Below are positions 1 to 8,369 of a stretch of DNA of 64,000 bases, piece by piece; the stretch's first letter is position 1, and each line of letters begins with the position of its first letter. Below the pieces are notes generated by a model. It was not told the DNA's origin. It did no database searches and worked only from the letters and a program-made list of their open reading frames with translations. This DNA is from Amycolatopsis echigonensis (lineage in GTDB: Bacteria > Actinomycetota > Actinomycetes > Mycobacteriales > Pseudonocardiaceae), in contig NZ_JACJHR010000020.1 of the NCBI RefSeq assembly GCF_014174495.1, positions 62,001 to 126,000 of the forward strand, written 5' to 3'. A program made the translations under genes and the position numbers.

Positions 1-1125
1 CCCGGTGCCGACGCCGCCCGGCGAAACCTCGCCGAAGAGCATGTTCAGCAGCGTGCCTCCGCCGCCCAGTCCGGACAGGCTGTCGTGCGCGCCGTTGACC
101 GCGCCGGTCGACGTGCCGGTGGTGGTGTCGGCGAACAACGACGTGCCGCCGATCCCGAACCGCTGTTCCTTGCCTTCGAGATTCGCTCCCGCGGCGAGTG
201 CCGCCGGGCTGTTCGTGCGCGCCTCGGACGTCCAGATCACCGCGAGCATCGCCGCCCACAGACCGGTCATCACCGACAGCAGGACGTAGCCCTGCTTGCG
301 GTTGCCTACCAGCTGCCCGAAGGCGCGGGTCAGGCAGACCGGGATGACGAGGATCAGGAACATTTCGACGACATTGGTCCAGACATTCGGATTCTCGAAC
401 GGGTGCGCGGAGTTAGCGTTGAAGATGCCGCCTCCGTTCGTGCCAAGTTCCTTGATCGCTTCCTGGCCAGCAGCCGGCGCGAGCGCGATCGTGCTGTGCG
501 AGCCGTCCGGGTTCGTCACCGCGACGCCGGACCGCAGGCTCTGCACCACGCCGAGCGCCACGAGGACGAGCGCGAACACGAACGCCATCGGCAGCAGCAC
601 GCGGATCGTGCCGCGGGTCAGGTCGACCCAGAAGTTGCCGAGCCGGTCGGTGCGCGAGCGGACGAACCCGCGCGTCACCGCGATCGCCACGGCGAGCCCG
701 ACGCCCGCGGACAGGAAGTTCTGCACGGTGAGCCCGGCCATCTGGACGAAGTGGCCCATCGTCGTCTCGGGCGTGTAGGACTGCCAGTTCGTGTTGGTCA
801 CGAAGGAAACCGCGGTGTTGAACGCGACGGCGGGCGACACCGGCCCGCGGCCGAAGTTCCACGGCAGGATCGACTGCAAGCGCTGCAGCAGGTACAGCAG
901 GAGCACCGAGACGAACGAGAAGCCGAGCACCCCGGAGGCGTAGGTCTTCCAGTGCTGTTCGGTGTCCGGGTCGACGCGGACGATCTTGTACAGGGCCTTC
1001 TCGACCCGCAGGTGCTTCTCGGTGGAGAAGACGCGGGCGAGGTAGTCGCCGAGGGGTCGGTAGACCACCGCGAGGGCGACCAGGAGCACGCCGGCTTGCG
1101 CGAAGCCGGCCGCGACGTCACTCAT
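1..1125 (-). CDS. kdpA: KdpA, potassium-binding subunit of the KdpFABC K+ pump (3' end outside window)
   Basis: High-affinity K+ uptake: KdpA is the channel-like membrane subunit that binds K+ and passes it to the ATPase KdpB. The reading frame starts at ATG 1125 (MSDVAAGFAQAGVLLVAL) and stays open to base 1, giving 375 of the usual ~555 residues; the C-terminal third and kdpB/kdpC lie beyond the window. Hydrophobic segments and family features are visible, including the N-terminal RPLGDYLARVF stretch and the FNTAVSFVTNTNWQSY selectivity-region motif. It follows kdpF with a single base between stop and start, so the two are co-transcribed. No frameshift was seen. Confidence 0.95.
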   Translation of the reverse strand, partial: MSDVAAGFAQAGVLLVALAVVYRPLGDYLARVFSTEKHLRVEKALYKIVRVDPDTEQHWKTYASGVLGFSFVSVLLLYLLQRLQSILPWNFGRGPVSPAVAFNTAVSFVTNTNWQSYTPETTMGHFVQMAGLTVQNFLSAGVGLAVAIAVTRGFVRSRTDRLGNFWVDLTRGTIRVLLPMAFVFALVLVALGVVQSLRSGVAVTNPDGSHSTIALAPAAGQEAIKELGTNGGGIFNANSAHPFENPNVWTNVVEMFLILVIPVCLTRAFGQLVGNRKQGYVLLSVMTGLWAAMLAVIWTSEARTNSPAALAAGANLEGKEQRFGIGGTSLFADTTTGTSTGAVNGAHDSLSGLGGGGTLLNMLFGEVSPGGVGTG

Positions 1126-1126
1126 C

Positions 1127-1228
1127 TCAGAATTTCTCCGGCCTCACGAGGGCGACGAACAGGTAGCCGAGGAGGCCAAGCGCCAGCAGCCCGCCGACGA
1201 TGTTGGCCACGGTGCCCGCGCCGCTCAC
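1127..1228 (-). CDS. kdpF: KdpF, small membrane subunit of the Kdp pump
   Basis: A 33-residue single-span peptide, GTG start, reading VSGAGTVANIVGGLLALGLL then GYLFVALVRPEKF. The LxxGYLFVALxRPEKF ending is the KdpF signature; the peptide stabilises the KdpFABC complex in the membrane. It overlaps the preceding 27-residue peptide by four bases (GTGA) and ends one base before kdpA. It is too short for most gene callers and easily missed. Confidence 0.9.
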   Translation of the reverse strand: MSGAGTVANIVGGLLALGLLGYLFVALVRPEKF

Positions 1229-1308
1229 AGCTTCTCCAGCCCGCGCAGGACACCGGCAAGCACCGCGAAAACGCCGATGAGCAACAGGGCGTACAGCAAA
1301 TCTGCCAC
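1225..1308 (-). CDS. 27-residue membrane peptide leading the kdp operon
   Basis: Starts at GTG 1308 behind a GAGAGG ribosome site and reads VADLLYALLLIGVFAVLAGV then LRGLEKL: one hydrophobic span with a basic tail. Its stop overlaps the kdpF start (GTGA), which argues for translational coupling. I do not recognise a named family. The position suggests a second small Kdp accessory peptide, or a leader peptide whose translation sets kdpF translation. Function is inferred from context only. Confidence 0.6.
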   Translation of the reverse strand: MADLLYALLLIGVFAVLAGVLRGLEKL

Positions 1309-1650
1309 GAGGCACCTCTCAGGAAGGGTCACCCGGCACGGGTGACCGTCGGTCGAGAGCCACTGTGCGGTGGGCGCGACGGTGCGCATCCCGCGTCTGA
1401 CGGGTCCTTGACGCGGCGACCTGGGGGCGTTTACGCGATCTTGACGGCCGGTGACCCGGGCCACGACGTCAAGCGCCATCCGGGTTAGCGAGGGCGCATG
1501 ACTGTCCGTAGTTGGTGGGTGACTTGCGGCACAGCAAGTAGTGGATCAAGGACAGAGAGTGCAATTCGGGCAGACATGAATTCGAGTTCGTGTTACACCT
1601 GGGTTACCGATACTTGTATCAGCTAACTAACTGGCTCAGGGAGGTCTCGT
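1309..1650. promoter_or_regulatory. Divergent kdp / asnB control region
   Basis: 342 bases between two divergent genes, so it must hold both promoters. A perfect 8-bp hairpin (GGTCACCC, loop GGCAC, GGGTGACC) lies at 1327-1347, just upstream of the first kdp start; it could act as an attenuator or a protein site in the kdp leader. The asnB side is more AT-rich from about 1570, with a GGGAGG ribosome site at 1639-1644. I looked for a c-di-AMP (ydaO) riboswitch ahead of kdp and saw none. Confidence 0.5.
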
Positions 1651-3492
1651 ATGTGCGGAATCGCGGGCTGGGTGTCCTACGACACCGATCTCACGCAGCA
1701 GCAGGAGATCGCGGACGCGATGACCGAGACCATGGCCTGCCGGGGACCCGACGACCGCGGAACCTGGGTCCGCCGCTCGGTCGCGCTGGGCCATCGCAGG
1801 CTCGCCATCATCGATCTGCCGGGCGGACGCCAGCCGATGAGCGTGAAGACGCCGAACGGCGAAGTCGCGATGGTCTACAGCGGCGAGACGTACAACTTCG
1901 CCGAACTTCGTGAAGAACTCACCAAACTGGGCCACCGCTGGGAGACCGACAGCGACACCGAGGTCGTGCTGCACGGCTACCTGCAGTGGGGCACGGAGGT
2001 CGTGGACCACCTCAACGGCATGTACGCGTTCGCGATCTGGGACGAGCGCGACCAGAAGCTCGTGATGATCCGCGACCGGATGGGCATCAAGCCGTTCTAC
2101 TACTACCCCACCCGCGACGGCGTCCTGTTCGGCTCCGAGCCGAAGGCGATCCTGGCGAACCCGTTGGCGCGCAAGGTGGTCGACAGCGACGGCCTGCGCG
2201 AGCTGATGGGCTTCACGAAGCGGCCGGGCTGGTCGCTGTGGAAGGGCATGTACGAGGTCGACCCGGCCACCGTCGTGACCGTGACCCGCGAGGGGATCAA
2301 CACCCGCACCTACTGGAAGCTCGACGCGAAGCAGCACACCGACGACCAGGAGACGACGGTCGCGCGCGTGCGCGAGCTGATGACCGACATCGTCCACCGG
2401 CAGCTGATCGCCGACGTCCCGCGCTGCGTGCTGCTGTCCGGCGGCCTCGACTCGAGCGCGGTCACCGGCCTCGCCGCCGCGCGGCTGGCCGAGGAAGGCG
2501 AGCAGCTGCGCACCTTCTCGGTCGACTTTTTCGGGCAGGAGGAGAACTTCAAGCCCGACGAAATGCGCGACACCCCCGACTCGCCCTACATCCGCGATGT
2601 CGCCAAGCTCGTCGGTTCCGCGCACCAGGACGTGATGCTGAACCCGGCCGACCTGAGCAACCCCGAGGTCCGCCGCGCGGTCCTGCGCGCCCGCGACATC
2701 CCGTCCGGGCTCGGCGACATGGACACGTCGTTGTACTTGCTGTTCAAGGCGATCCGCGCGGAATCGACGGTGGCGCTGTCCGGCGAATCGGCCGACGAGG
2801 TGTTCGGCGGGTACCGCTGGTTCCACGACGAGGCCGCGGTCAACGCGGACACCTTCCCGTGGCTGGCGTTCCGCAACAGCCTGATGGAGGACCGGGGCTC
2901 GCTGCTCGACCCCGGACTCTCCGCGAAGCTGGACCTCGATTCCTACATCGCCGACCAGTACCGGACCGCGGTGTCCCAAGTGGACCTGCTGGACGGCGAG
3001 TCCGAGCGGGAGTCTCGGATGCGGGTCATCTCGAACCTGCACCTGACCCGGTTCGTGCGGCAGCTGCTCGACCGCAAGGACCGGATGTCGATGGCGGTCG
3101 GCCTGGAAGTGCGCGTGCCGTTCTGCGACCACCGGCTCGTCGAGTACGTCTACAACGCGCCGTGGTCGCTGAAGACCTTTGACGGCCGGGAAAAGAGCCT
3201 GCTGCGGCACGCGACGAAGCACGTGCTGCCCGCCTCGGTGCGGGACCGGGTGAAGAGCCCGTATCCGTCCACTCAGGACCCGGGGTACGCGGTCGCGTTG
3301 CAGCAGCAGATCAAGGAAGCCTTGGCGCAGAAGGACAACCCGGTGTTCCAGATGGTCAGCCGGGAATGGCTGCGGCAGTCGGCGGAGACGGACCCGTCGG
3401 CGATCAGCCAGGCGCAGCGGGTCGGCATGGACCGGGCGCTGGACCTGCACCACTGGTTCGACATGTACTCGCCGGAGCTGGAACTCAACTGA
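1651..3492 (+). CDS. asnB: Glutamine-hydrolysing asparagine synthetase
   Basis: Makes asparagine from aspartate, glutamine and ATP in the cytosol. The 613-residue length fits class II AsnB. Met is followed directly by the nucleophile Cys2 (MCGIAGWV), so the start is fixed. The N-terminal glutaminase domain covers about residues 2-200; the usual NGE of the oxyanion region reads SGE (77-79), a variant I believe is common in actinobacterial AsnB. The synthetase domain carries the PPi-loop LLSGGLDSS at 261-269. It stands alone with its own promoter region and a strong hairpin behind it. There is no biosynthetic cluster around it, so a housekeeping role is favoured over antibiotic tailoring. Confidence 0.95.
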   Translation: MCGIAGWVSYDTDLTQQQEIADAMTETMACRGPDDRGTWVRRSVALGHRRLAIIDLPGGRQPMSVKTPNGEVAMVYSGETYNFAELREELTKLGHRWETDSDTEVVLHGYLQWGTEVVDHLNGMYAFAIWDERDQKLVMIRDRMGIKPFYYYPTRDGVLFGSEPKAILANPLARKVVDSDGLRELMGFTKRPGWSLWKGMYEVDPATVVTVTREGINTRTYWKLDAKQHTDDQETTVARVRELMTDIVHRQLIADVPRCVLLSGGLDSSAVTGLAAARLAEEGEQLRTFSVDFFGQEENFKPDEMRDTPDSPYIRDVAKLVGSAHQDVMLNPADLSNPEVRRAVLRARDIPSGLGDMDTSLYLLFKAIRAESTVALSGESADEVFGGYRWFHDEAAVNADTFPWLAFRNSLMEDRGSLLDPGLSAKLDLDSYIADQYRTAVSQVDLLDGESERESRMRVISNLHLTRFVRQLLDRKDRMSMAVGLEVRVPFCDHRLVEYVYNAPWSLKTFDGREKSLLRHATKHVLPASVRDRVKSPYPSTQDPGYAVALQQQIKEALAQKDNPVFQMVSREWLRQSAETDPSAISQAQRVGMDRALDLHHWFDMYSPELELN

Positions 3493-3517
3493 CCCGCTGC
3501 CTCTCGGCGCTCACCGC

Positions 3518-3558
3518 GACGCCGCATTGGGTGCGTCTGACGCACTCAATGCGGCGTC
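3518..3558. terminator. Bidirectional terminator between asnB and the acetyltransferase gene
   Basis: Two 20-base arms (3518-3537 and 3539-3558) are reverse complements with one G-T wobble, giving a stem of about 19 pairs. A short TTTT follows on the plus side at about 3567. It sits between convergent genes and serves both. Confidence 0.8.
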
Positions 3559-3592
3559 CAACGCCGTTTTCGGGGCGCGTGCGGGCAATCGG

Positions 3593-4096
3593 TCAGAAGT
3601 CCAGGTGCGCGTCGATCTCCGTGCCGCGGACGTCCAGTTCCGCGCCGGTTCCGCTGAGCAGCCGCCGGGCCGCCGCATTGTCCACAGTGGTCGTCGCGAC
3701 GAATTTCGCCGCGCCGCCGTCGCGGGCCGCGTCCAGCAGCACCGCGGCCACCTTGCGTCCGATCCCCCGGCCGCGGGCCGAACGGCACAGCCACACCCCG
3801 GCTTCGACCTCCAGCGCGGCCCGTCCGGACACCGGCCGCAGCCGGGCCGCCCCGCGGACCCGGCCGTCGACCTCGATGACCCAGGTCGTTTCGATGGCGG
3901 TGTCCGGATTGAGCGATCGTCGGCGGTGAAAGGCGAGAAACGCTTCGCGGCGGGCTTCGGTCCAGCCGGCGGGACCTTCCACCGGCGGCATGACCTCGGC
4001 CGGTTCGGCGTCGGCCACCGCGGCTTCCAGCAGCCGCTCAAGCCCCTGCTCGTCGAGCGGGATCAGCACGATCTCGGATTCTCCGGATCCAGGCAC
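3593..4096 (-). CDS. GNAT-family N-acetyltransferase
   Basis: 167 residues, one GNAT fold. Motif A, the acetyl-CoA pyrophosphate loop, is RGRGIGR at 108-114. It follows the beta4 strand (ALEVEAGVWLC) and is followed by the conserved late segment VDNAAARRLLSGTGAE, typical of GNATs that act on small molecules or protein N-termini. The acceptor substrate cannot be read from the sequence. It is monocistronic and convergent with asnB across a long terminator hairpin. The start at 4096 (MPGSGESEIV) is the first in the frame. Confidence 0.85.
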   Translation of the reverse strand: MPGSGESEIVLIPLDEQGLERLLEAAVADAEPAEVMPPVEGPAGWTEARREAFLAFHRRRSLNPDTAIETTWVIEVDGRVRGAARLRPVSGRAALEVEAGVWLCRSARGRGIGRKVAAVLLDAARDGGAAKFVATTTVDNAAARRLLSGTGAELDVRGTEIDAHLDF

Positions 4097-4149
4097 GCCC
4101 CGCAGCTTGGCACGCGAAGCCGCCCGGCGCTACCCGATCGGCCCAGTCG

Positions 4150-4704
4150 TTACCAGGGAACGGCTTGCCGAAGCGGTCGAGGAACCGCAGCCCCGGCTCG
4201 CCTGCCTGCGCTTCCAGCACCTCGACGACCGCGGGCACGCTTTCCCCGGGCAGCAACGGCCGTTTTGTAGAGCTCGTATCCAGGCTCGACGTTCATCGAG
4301 ATGCTGCCCTGCTCGGACGACATCACCGCGACCGTGCCGCCCGGCGCGACCAGATCATGCAGTCCTTCGAGAACTCTCAACGGGCCCAACGCGTTAGTGA
4401 TCATCACTTCGGAGAACACCTCGGCAGAAACTTCGCTGATCGGCAGATTCCCTCAGTCGATCGCCGCGTTCACGAAGAGCAGATCGAGCGGATCGTCCAT
4501 TCTGCCGCGCAACGCGGCGATCTGTGCGTCGTCGGTCATCTCGAGTCGCTCGATCCGCAGCCCTTCTCGAGGCACCGCACCATCACGAGTCGTCGCGACG
4601 ACCTCCCACCCGCGCCGGTCCAGTTCGGTGACCAGCGCCCGCGAAGCTCCGACCACCAGTGCCCGGCGGCAGCCATGACCTCTCTTGTTTAGACGCAACG
4701 TCAC
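4150..4704 (-). pseudogene. Decayed short-chain dehydrogenase/reductase
   Basis: Pieces of one SDR are spread over different frames. 4704 reads RRALVVGASR then ALVTELDRRGWEVVATTRDG, so the glycine-rich cofactor loop (normally GxxxGxG) has lost about five residues. LDLLFVNAAID then meets an in-frame TGA near 4453. The same frame continues GNLPISEVSAEVFSEVM and VAVMSSEQGSISMNVEPGYELYKT. The YxxxK active site and about 45 following residues are missing, and the C-terminal part (ESVPAVVEVLEAQAGEPGLRF) continues in another frame. It is divergent from the TetR gene, which probably controlled it. Loss of the cofactor loop and catalytic site makes activity very unlikely. Confidence 0.85.
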
Positions 4705-4709
4705 GTCTA
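4690..4709. promoter_or_regulatory. Candidate TetR operator
   Basis: TAGACG - 8 bases - CGTCTA, an inverted repeat between the TetR gene (start 4737) and the divergent SDR remnant. Its position fits autoregulation by the TetR protein. The arms are only six bases, so confidence is moderate. Confidence 0.45.
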
Positions 4710-4736
4710 GCCGTTAGCACGGGTAAAGTGCCCGGT

Positions 4737-5333
4737 ATGCCCGCCGTCAATTCCCAGCCCCGCAGGGCACGCTCCGGCAACCGGCGCGACGAGGCCGCGC
4801 GCCTGGCCGTCCTCCACGCTGCCGACGACCTGCTGGTCGAACACGGCTTCAGCGCACTGACCGTCGAGGCGATCGCGCGTCGTGCCGGCGTCGCCAAGCA
4901 GACGATCTACCGCTGGTGGCCGTCCAAGGTCGAAATCCTGCTGGACACGCTGATCGAGGACAGCGAGAAACGCCTGCCGGTGCCGACGGAACTGCCGACG
5001 GCCGACAGCATCCGCACGTATCTGCGCGACTTCGCGCACTTCCTCGCCGAAGACCCGGCGGGCAAATGCCTGCTCACCCTGCTGGCCGAGGCACAGCACG
5101 ACGTCGCGACCGCGGCTCGCTTCCACGAGCGTTACCTGGAACCGCGGCAGATCGCCGAACGCGAGATGCTGACGCGGGCCGCCGAGGAAGGCGAGGTTTC
5201 TCCGGCGCTGGGACCAGAAGCCACAATGGACGCTCTGGTCGGGCCGATTGTCTACTGTGCACTGACCGGGGCGGCAGTGCCGGAGGAATTGGTGGATACG
5301 TTGGTGGAGAAGCTGCTTCGCCCGCGAGCTTGA
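4737..5333 (+). CDS. TetR-family transcriptional regulator
   Basis: 198 residues from ATG 4737; an in-frame GTG lies at 4728 and a longer frame opens at 4659, but it would run through the operator and the divergent gene. The N-terminal helix-turn-helix is at about 41-62 (LTVEAIARRAGVAKQTIYRWW), followed by a TetR_C-type ligand domain (LAEDPAGKCLLTLLAEAQHD). It is divergent from an SDR that is now a pseudogene, so its original local target is gone; it may still act elsewhere. Ligand unknown. Confidence 0.85.
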   Translation: MPAVNSQPRRARSGNRRDEAARLAVLHAADDLLVEHGFSALTVEAIARRAGVAKQTIYRWWPSKVEILLDTLIEDSEKRLPVPTELPTADSIRTYLRDFAHFLAEDPAGKCLLTLLAEAQHDVATAARFHERYLEPRQIAEREMLTRAAEEGEVSPALGPEATMDALVGPIVYCALTGAAVPEELVDTLVEKLLRPRA

Positions 5334-5334
5334 C

Positions 5335-6336
5335 CTACCGTCGCACCTCCGCGACCCGCACCGGACGATTCTCCTTACGGGAGACCTCGCACGCCTCCGC
5401 GATGTAGAACGCCTCCAACGCATCCCCCGCCCCCGCTGGCGACGGGATCCGTCCGGCGGCCACGTCCAGGAACGCCCGCAGCTCAGCGGCATAAGCCGTC
5501 CGGAAGCGTTCCATGAAGCCTGGGTACGCCGGTCCCGGCAATGGCTCGACGCCGGGCTCCACCGACCGCAGCGGAGCCTGGTCGTCCAAGCCCACCACGG
5601 CATTCCCCGATGAACCGAGGGCCTCGAAACGCACGTCGTAGCCCGCGCCGTTGTAGCGCGTCAGCGAGACCGTCGCGAGAGTTCCGTCGTCGAGCGTCAT
5701 CGCGACCGCTGCGGTGTCGACGTCTCCAGAATCGGCGAAGAACTGCTCGCCTTTGTTGCGTCCCAAGGCGAATACCTCCTCGACCTCCCGGCCGGTCACC
5801 CAGCGGATGATGTCGAAGTCGTGCACCCCGCAGTCCCGGAACAAGCCGCCGGAGTGCGCGATATAGGCGGCAGGCGGCGGGGCCGGGTCCAAAGTGGTCG
5901 CCCGCACGGTGTGCAGCCAGCCCAGTTCCCCGCTTTCCACCGCGACCCGCGCGGCCTGGTAGCCCGCGTCGAACCGGCGCTGGAAGCCGATCTGCACCGG
6001 GACGTCCGCGTCCGCGATCCGGTCGATCACCGCGAGCGTGCCGGGGATGTCCGCGGCGACCGGCTTCTCGCAGAACACCGGGACCCGCGCGTCGACCGCC
6101 TGGATGATCAATTCCGGATGCGCGTCCGTGGCCGCCGCGATGACCAGGCCGTCGAGGCCAGCGCGGAACAGCGCGTCGATTCCCTCGGCCGCCTCGACCC
6201 CGAGCCGAACGGCCACCGCTTGCGCTCGCGCGGGATCCACGTCCGCGACGACCACGGACGTGACCTCTTCGAAGCCCGCCAGCGTTTCCGCGTGCGAAGC
6301 ACCGATCCGCCCGGCCCCTGCCAGTCCCAACCTCAC
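5335..6336 (-). CDS. iolG: Gfo/Idh/MocA-family dehydrogenase, probable inositol 2-dehydrogenase
   Basis: 333 residues. NAD(P)-binding Rossmann loop GAGRIG at 7-12, and the family-defining EKP at 90-92 (CEKPVA, catalytic Lys91). The C-terminal half carries GLFRDCGVHDFDIIRW, whose Asp/His pair completes the Gfo/Idh active site. GTG start overlaps the LacI gene stop by four bases, so the two are co-transcribed. The neighbours (IolE-like dehydratase, sugar ABC importer) support oxidation of a cyclitol, most simply myo-inositol to 2-keto-myo-inositol. Scyllo-inositol or another polyol is equally possible from sequence alone. Confidence 0.75.
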   Translation of the reverse strand: MRLGLAGAGRIGASHAETLAGFEEVTSVVVADVDPARAQAVAVRLGVEAAEGIDALFRAGLDGLVIAAATDAHPELIIQAVDARVPVFCEKPVAADIPGTLAVIDRIADADVPVQIGFQRRFDAGYQAARVAVESGELGWLHTVRATTLDPAPPPAAYIAHSGGLFRDCGVHDFDIIRWVTGREVEEVFALGRNKGEQFFADSGDVDTAAVAMTLDDGTLATVSLTRYNGAGYDVRFEALGSSGNAVVGLDDQAPLRSVEPGVEPLPGPAYPGFMERFRTAYAAELRAFLDVAAGRIPSPAGAGDALEAFYIAEACEVSRKENRPVRVAEVRR

Positions 6337-7343
6337 CGCTGTGCCTCCCCTGAGTTCGGCCCCGTGGTCTGCCGCACGACCAGGGACGGATGGAGCAGAT
6401 GCCGCACCGGTTCAGTGCGTTCACCGCGGACGCGCTCCAGTAACGCGTCGAAAGCCAGCCGCGCCATTTCCGCGCGCGGCTGGTCCACTGTGGTCAGTGA
6501 AATGTGCCGCAGGGCGGCCAAGGACGTGTTGTCGTAGCCGACCACCGAAACGTCCTCCGGTACCCGCAAACCGTGTTCCTCAAGCGCTGAGATCGCGCCG
6601 ACCGCGTTGAAGTCGTTGCCCGCCAGCAGCGCGGTCGGCCGCGGGGAGTGCGAGGACAGCAACTCCTGCACGGCTTTCTCGCCCGCGGTGTCGGTATGTT
6701 CGCTGCGCACCACGATCGGTTCGAGCCCGTGCGCCCGCATCGCCTGCCGAAACCCTCGGCGCCGCGCCGCGGCACCGGCCGCTCCCCCGCCGTCGAGGTG
6801 CGCGATCCGGCGATGCCCCAGCTGCACCAAGTGCTCGACGGCCAACGCAGCGCCAGCTTCGCCGTCGTCGTTCACCGTATCCACAGTGGACAGCCGGGAA
6901 GTACGCGACACCAACACTACTGGACACTGCCGTGCCGCGGCTTCGATCGCCGCGGCCGGAACCACCGGCGACAACAGCACCACGCCAGCCGGACGGAACG
7001 ACAGAAGACTGCGCAATGCCGCGCCTTCCCGAGAAGGCATCCGGCCGCCGGTGTTGAGGATCAAGTCGAACCCGGCCGCTTGGGCCGCCGCGTCCAGCCC
7101 TTCCACGACGTCGGCGAAGAAGGCGTTGCGCAGGTCGTTCACCATCACGCCCAGCACCGTCGACGTCCGGCTCGCGAGAGACCGCGCCATCACATGCGGC
7201 GAATAACCCAGTTCCTCGGCCGCTTTCAGCACCGCCGCGCGCCGCTGCGCCGAGACGTTCGGCGCGTTGCGCATGACGAGCGAGACCAGCGCCCGGGAGA
7301 CTCCGGCTCGCTCCGCGACGTCCTCCATGGTGGGCTTCCCCAT
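6333..7343 (-). CDS. LacI-family transcriptional regulator of the cyclitol cassette
   Basis: 336 residues. The N-terminal helix-turn-helix and hinge (MEDVAERAGVSRALVSLVMR, then LGYSPHVMARSLASR) match LacI, followed by a periplasmic-binding-protein-like sensor domain. Divergent from the IolE/ABC operon, with a perfect palindrome between them at 7396-7409; the expected role is repression of both directions until the sugar or a derivative binds. Stop and the iolG-like start share GTGA. Confidence 0.9.
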   Translation of the reverse strand: MGKPTMEDVAERAGVSRALVSLVMRNAPNVSAQRRAAVLKAAEELGYSPHVMARSLASRTSTVLGVMVNDLRNAFFADVVEGLDAAAQAAGFDLILNTGGRMPSREGAALRSLLSFRPAGVVLLSPVVPAAAIEAAARQCPVVLVSRTSRLSTVDTVNDDGEAGAALAVEHLVQLGHRRIAHLDGGGAAGAAARRRGFRQAMRAHGLEPIVVRSEHTDTAGEKAVQELLSSHSPRPTALLAGNDFNAVGAISALEEHGLRVPEDVSVVGYDNTSLAALRHISLTTVDQPRAEMARLAFDALLERVRGERTEPVRHLLHPSLVVRQTTGPNSGEAQR

Positions 7344-7395
7344 GCGGAAACCTCCCCGGAGAAACGCTTGACTCGACGGGTCGGACGCTACAAGC

Positions 7396-7409
7396 TTAGA
7401 GCGCTCTAA
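7396..7409. promoter_or_regulatory. LacI-family operator
   Basis: TTAGAGCGCTCTAA, a perfect 14-base palindrome with the central CG typical of LacI-family sites. It sits about 50 bases upstream of the LacI gene and about 60 upstream of the IolE-like gene, so one site can control both. Confidence 0.75.
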
Positions 7410-7467
7410 TCAAGGGCACGCGCACCGCATCCATCGGAAGGCACTGTCCCCGACCGGAGAGGGATCC

Positions 7468-8340
7468 ATGACCGCGAAGATCCGTGTCGCCGCCGCCCCG
7501 ATCTCGTGGGGAGTCTGCGAGGTGCCCGGCTGGGGCCGAGTGCTCGAGGCCCCGGCAGTACTCGGCGAGATGGCCGAATTAGGCGTCACCGCAACGGAAT
7601 TGGGTCCGCCCGGCTACCTGCCGCGCGAACCGGCCGCGCTGAAGAAGCTGCTGGGCAGTCACCGGCTCGAACTCGTCGGCGGCTTCCTTGCGGTGCCGCT
7701 GCACGTGAACCCGGACGCGGCGGTCGGCGAGGCGGAAGACTCAGCGGCGCTCTTTGCGGCGTGTGGCGGCGGAACACTCGTCCTCGCCGCGGCGACCGGC
7801 CTCGACGGTTACGACGAACGGCCCACCCTGACCGACGCCGAATGGTCCACTTTGGTCAACACGGCGGGCAGGATCCGCGACACAGCGGCAAAACACGGCC
7901 TTCAGACGGTCCTGCATCCGCACGTCGGCACGCACGTGGAGACCGAGGCCGAGGTCGAACGCTTTCTCGCCGACTCGGATCTCCAGCTCTGCCTGGACAC
8001 CGGCCACCTGCTGATCGGCGGCACGGACCCGGTCGCGCTCGCGCAGCGGCACCCGCGGCGGATCGGGCACCTGCACCTCAAGGACGTCCGCGGCGAGCTG
8101 GCCGAGGCTGTCCGAGCAGGCCAGCTGCCGTACGCCGAAGCCGTCGGCAAGGGGCTCTACGTGCCGCTCGGCGAGGGCGACGTGGACATCGAAGCCATGG
8201 TCCGCTCCGTCGCCGAAGCGGGCTACGACGGCTGGTACGTCCTGGAGCAGGACACCGCGCTGAGCGACGACAGCCCGGTGGACCGCCCCGGCCAGGACGT
8301 CGCGACCAGCCTCTCGTATCTGCGCACAATCACCGGTTGA
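7468..8340 (+). CDS. iolE: TIM-barrel inosose dehydratase-like protein (IolE type)
   Basis: 290 residues of the xylose-isomerase-like TIM-barrel family. Metal and substrate motifs in order: ISWGVCEVPGW near the N-terminus, VLHPHVGTHVETEAEVE, LCLDTGHLLIGG, GHLHLKDV and WYVLEQD. This set is that of 2-keto-myo-inositol dehydratase. First gene of a plus-strand operon with an ABC importer; a GGAGAGG site precedes the ATG. It would act on the product of the IolG-like enzyme encoded divergently. No iolB, iolC or iolD is in the window, so later steps must be elsewhere or differ. Confidence 0.75.
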   Translation: MTAKIRVAAAPISWGVCEVPGWGRVLEAPAVLGEMAELGVTATELGPPGYLPREPAALKKLLGSHRLELVGGFLAVPLHVNPDAAVGEAEDSAALFAACGGGTLVLAAATGLDGYDERPTLTDAEWSTLVNTAGRIRDTAAKHGLQTVLHPHVGTHVETEAEVERFLADSDLQLCLDTGHLLIGGTDPVALAQRHPRRIGHLHLKDVRGELAEAVRAGQLPYAEAVGKGLYVPLGEGDVDIEAMVRSVAEAGYDGWYVLEQDTALSDDSPVDRPGQDVATSLSYLRTITG

Positions 8341-8369
8341 CGTAGGAAGACAAGCGAGGAGAGACAACG

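Noticed and set aside
1309..1650. c-di-AMP (ydaO-type) riboswitch ahead of the kdp operon
   Set aside because: Only one short hairpin is present; the multi-helix architecture of the riboswitch is not visible.
1636..3453. 605-codon frame on the minus strand opposite asnB
   Set aside because: Antisense shadow of a high-GC gene; no domain motifs, Arg/His/Asp-rich composition typical of such shadows.
1651..3492. AsnB as part of an antibiotic biosynthetic cluster
   Set aside because: No biosynthetic genes on either side; a housekeeping asparagine synthetase is sufficient.
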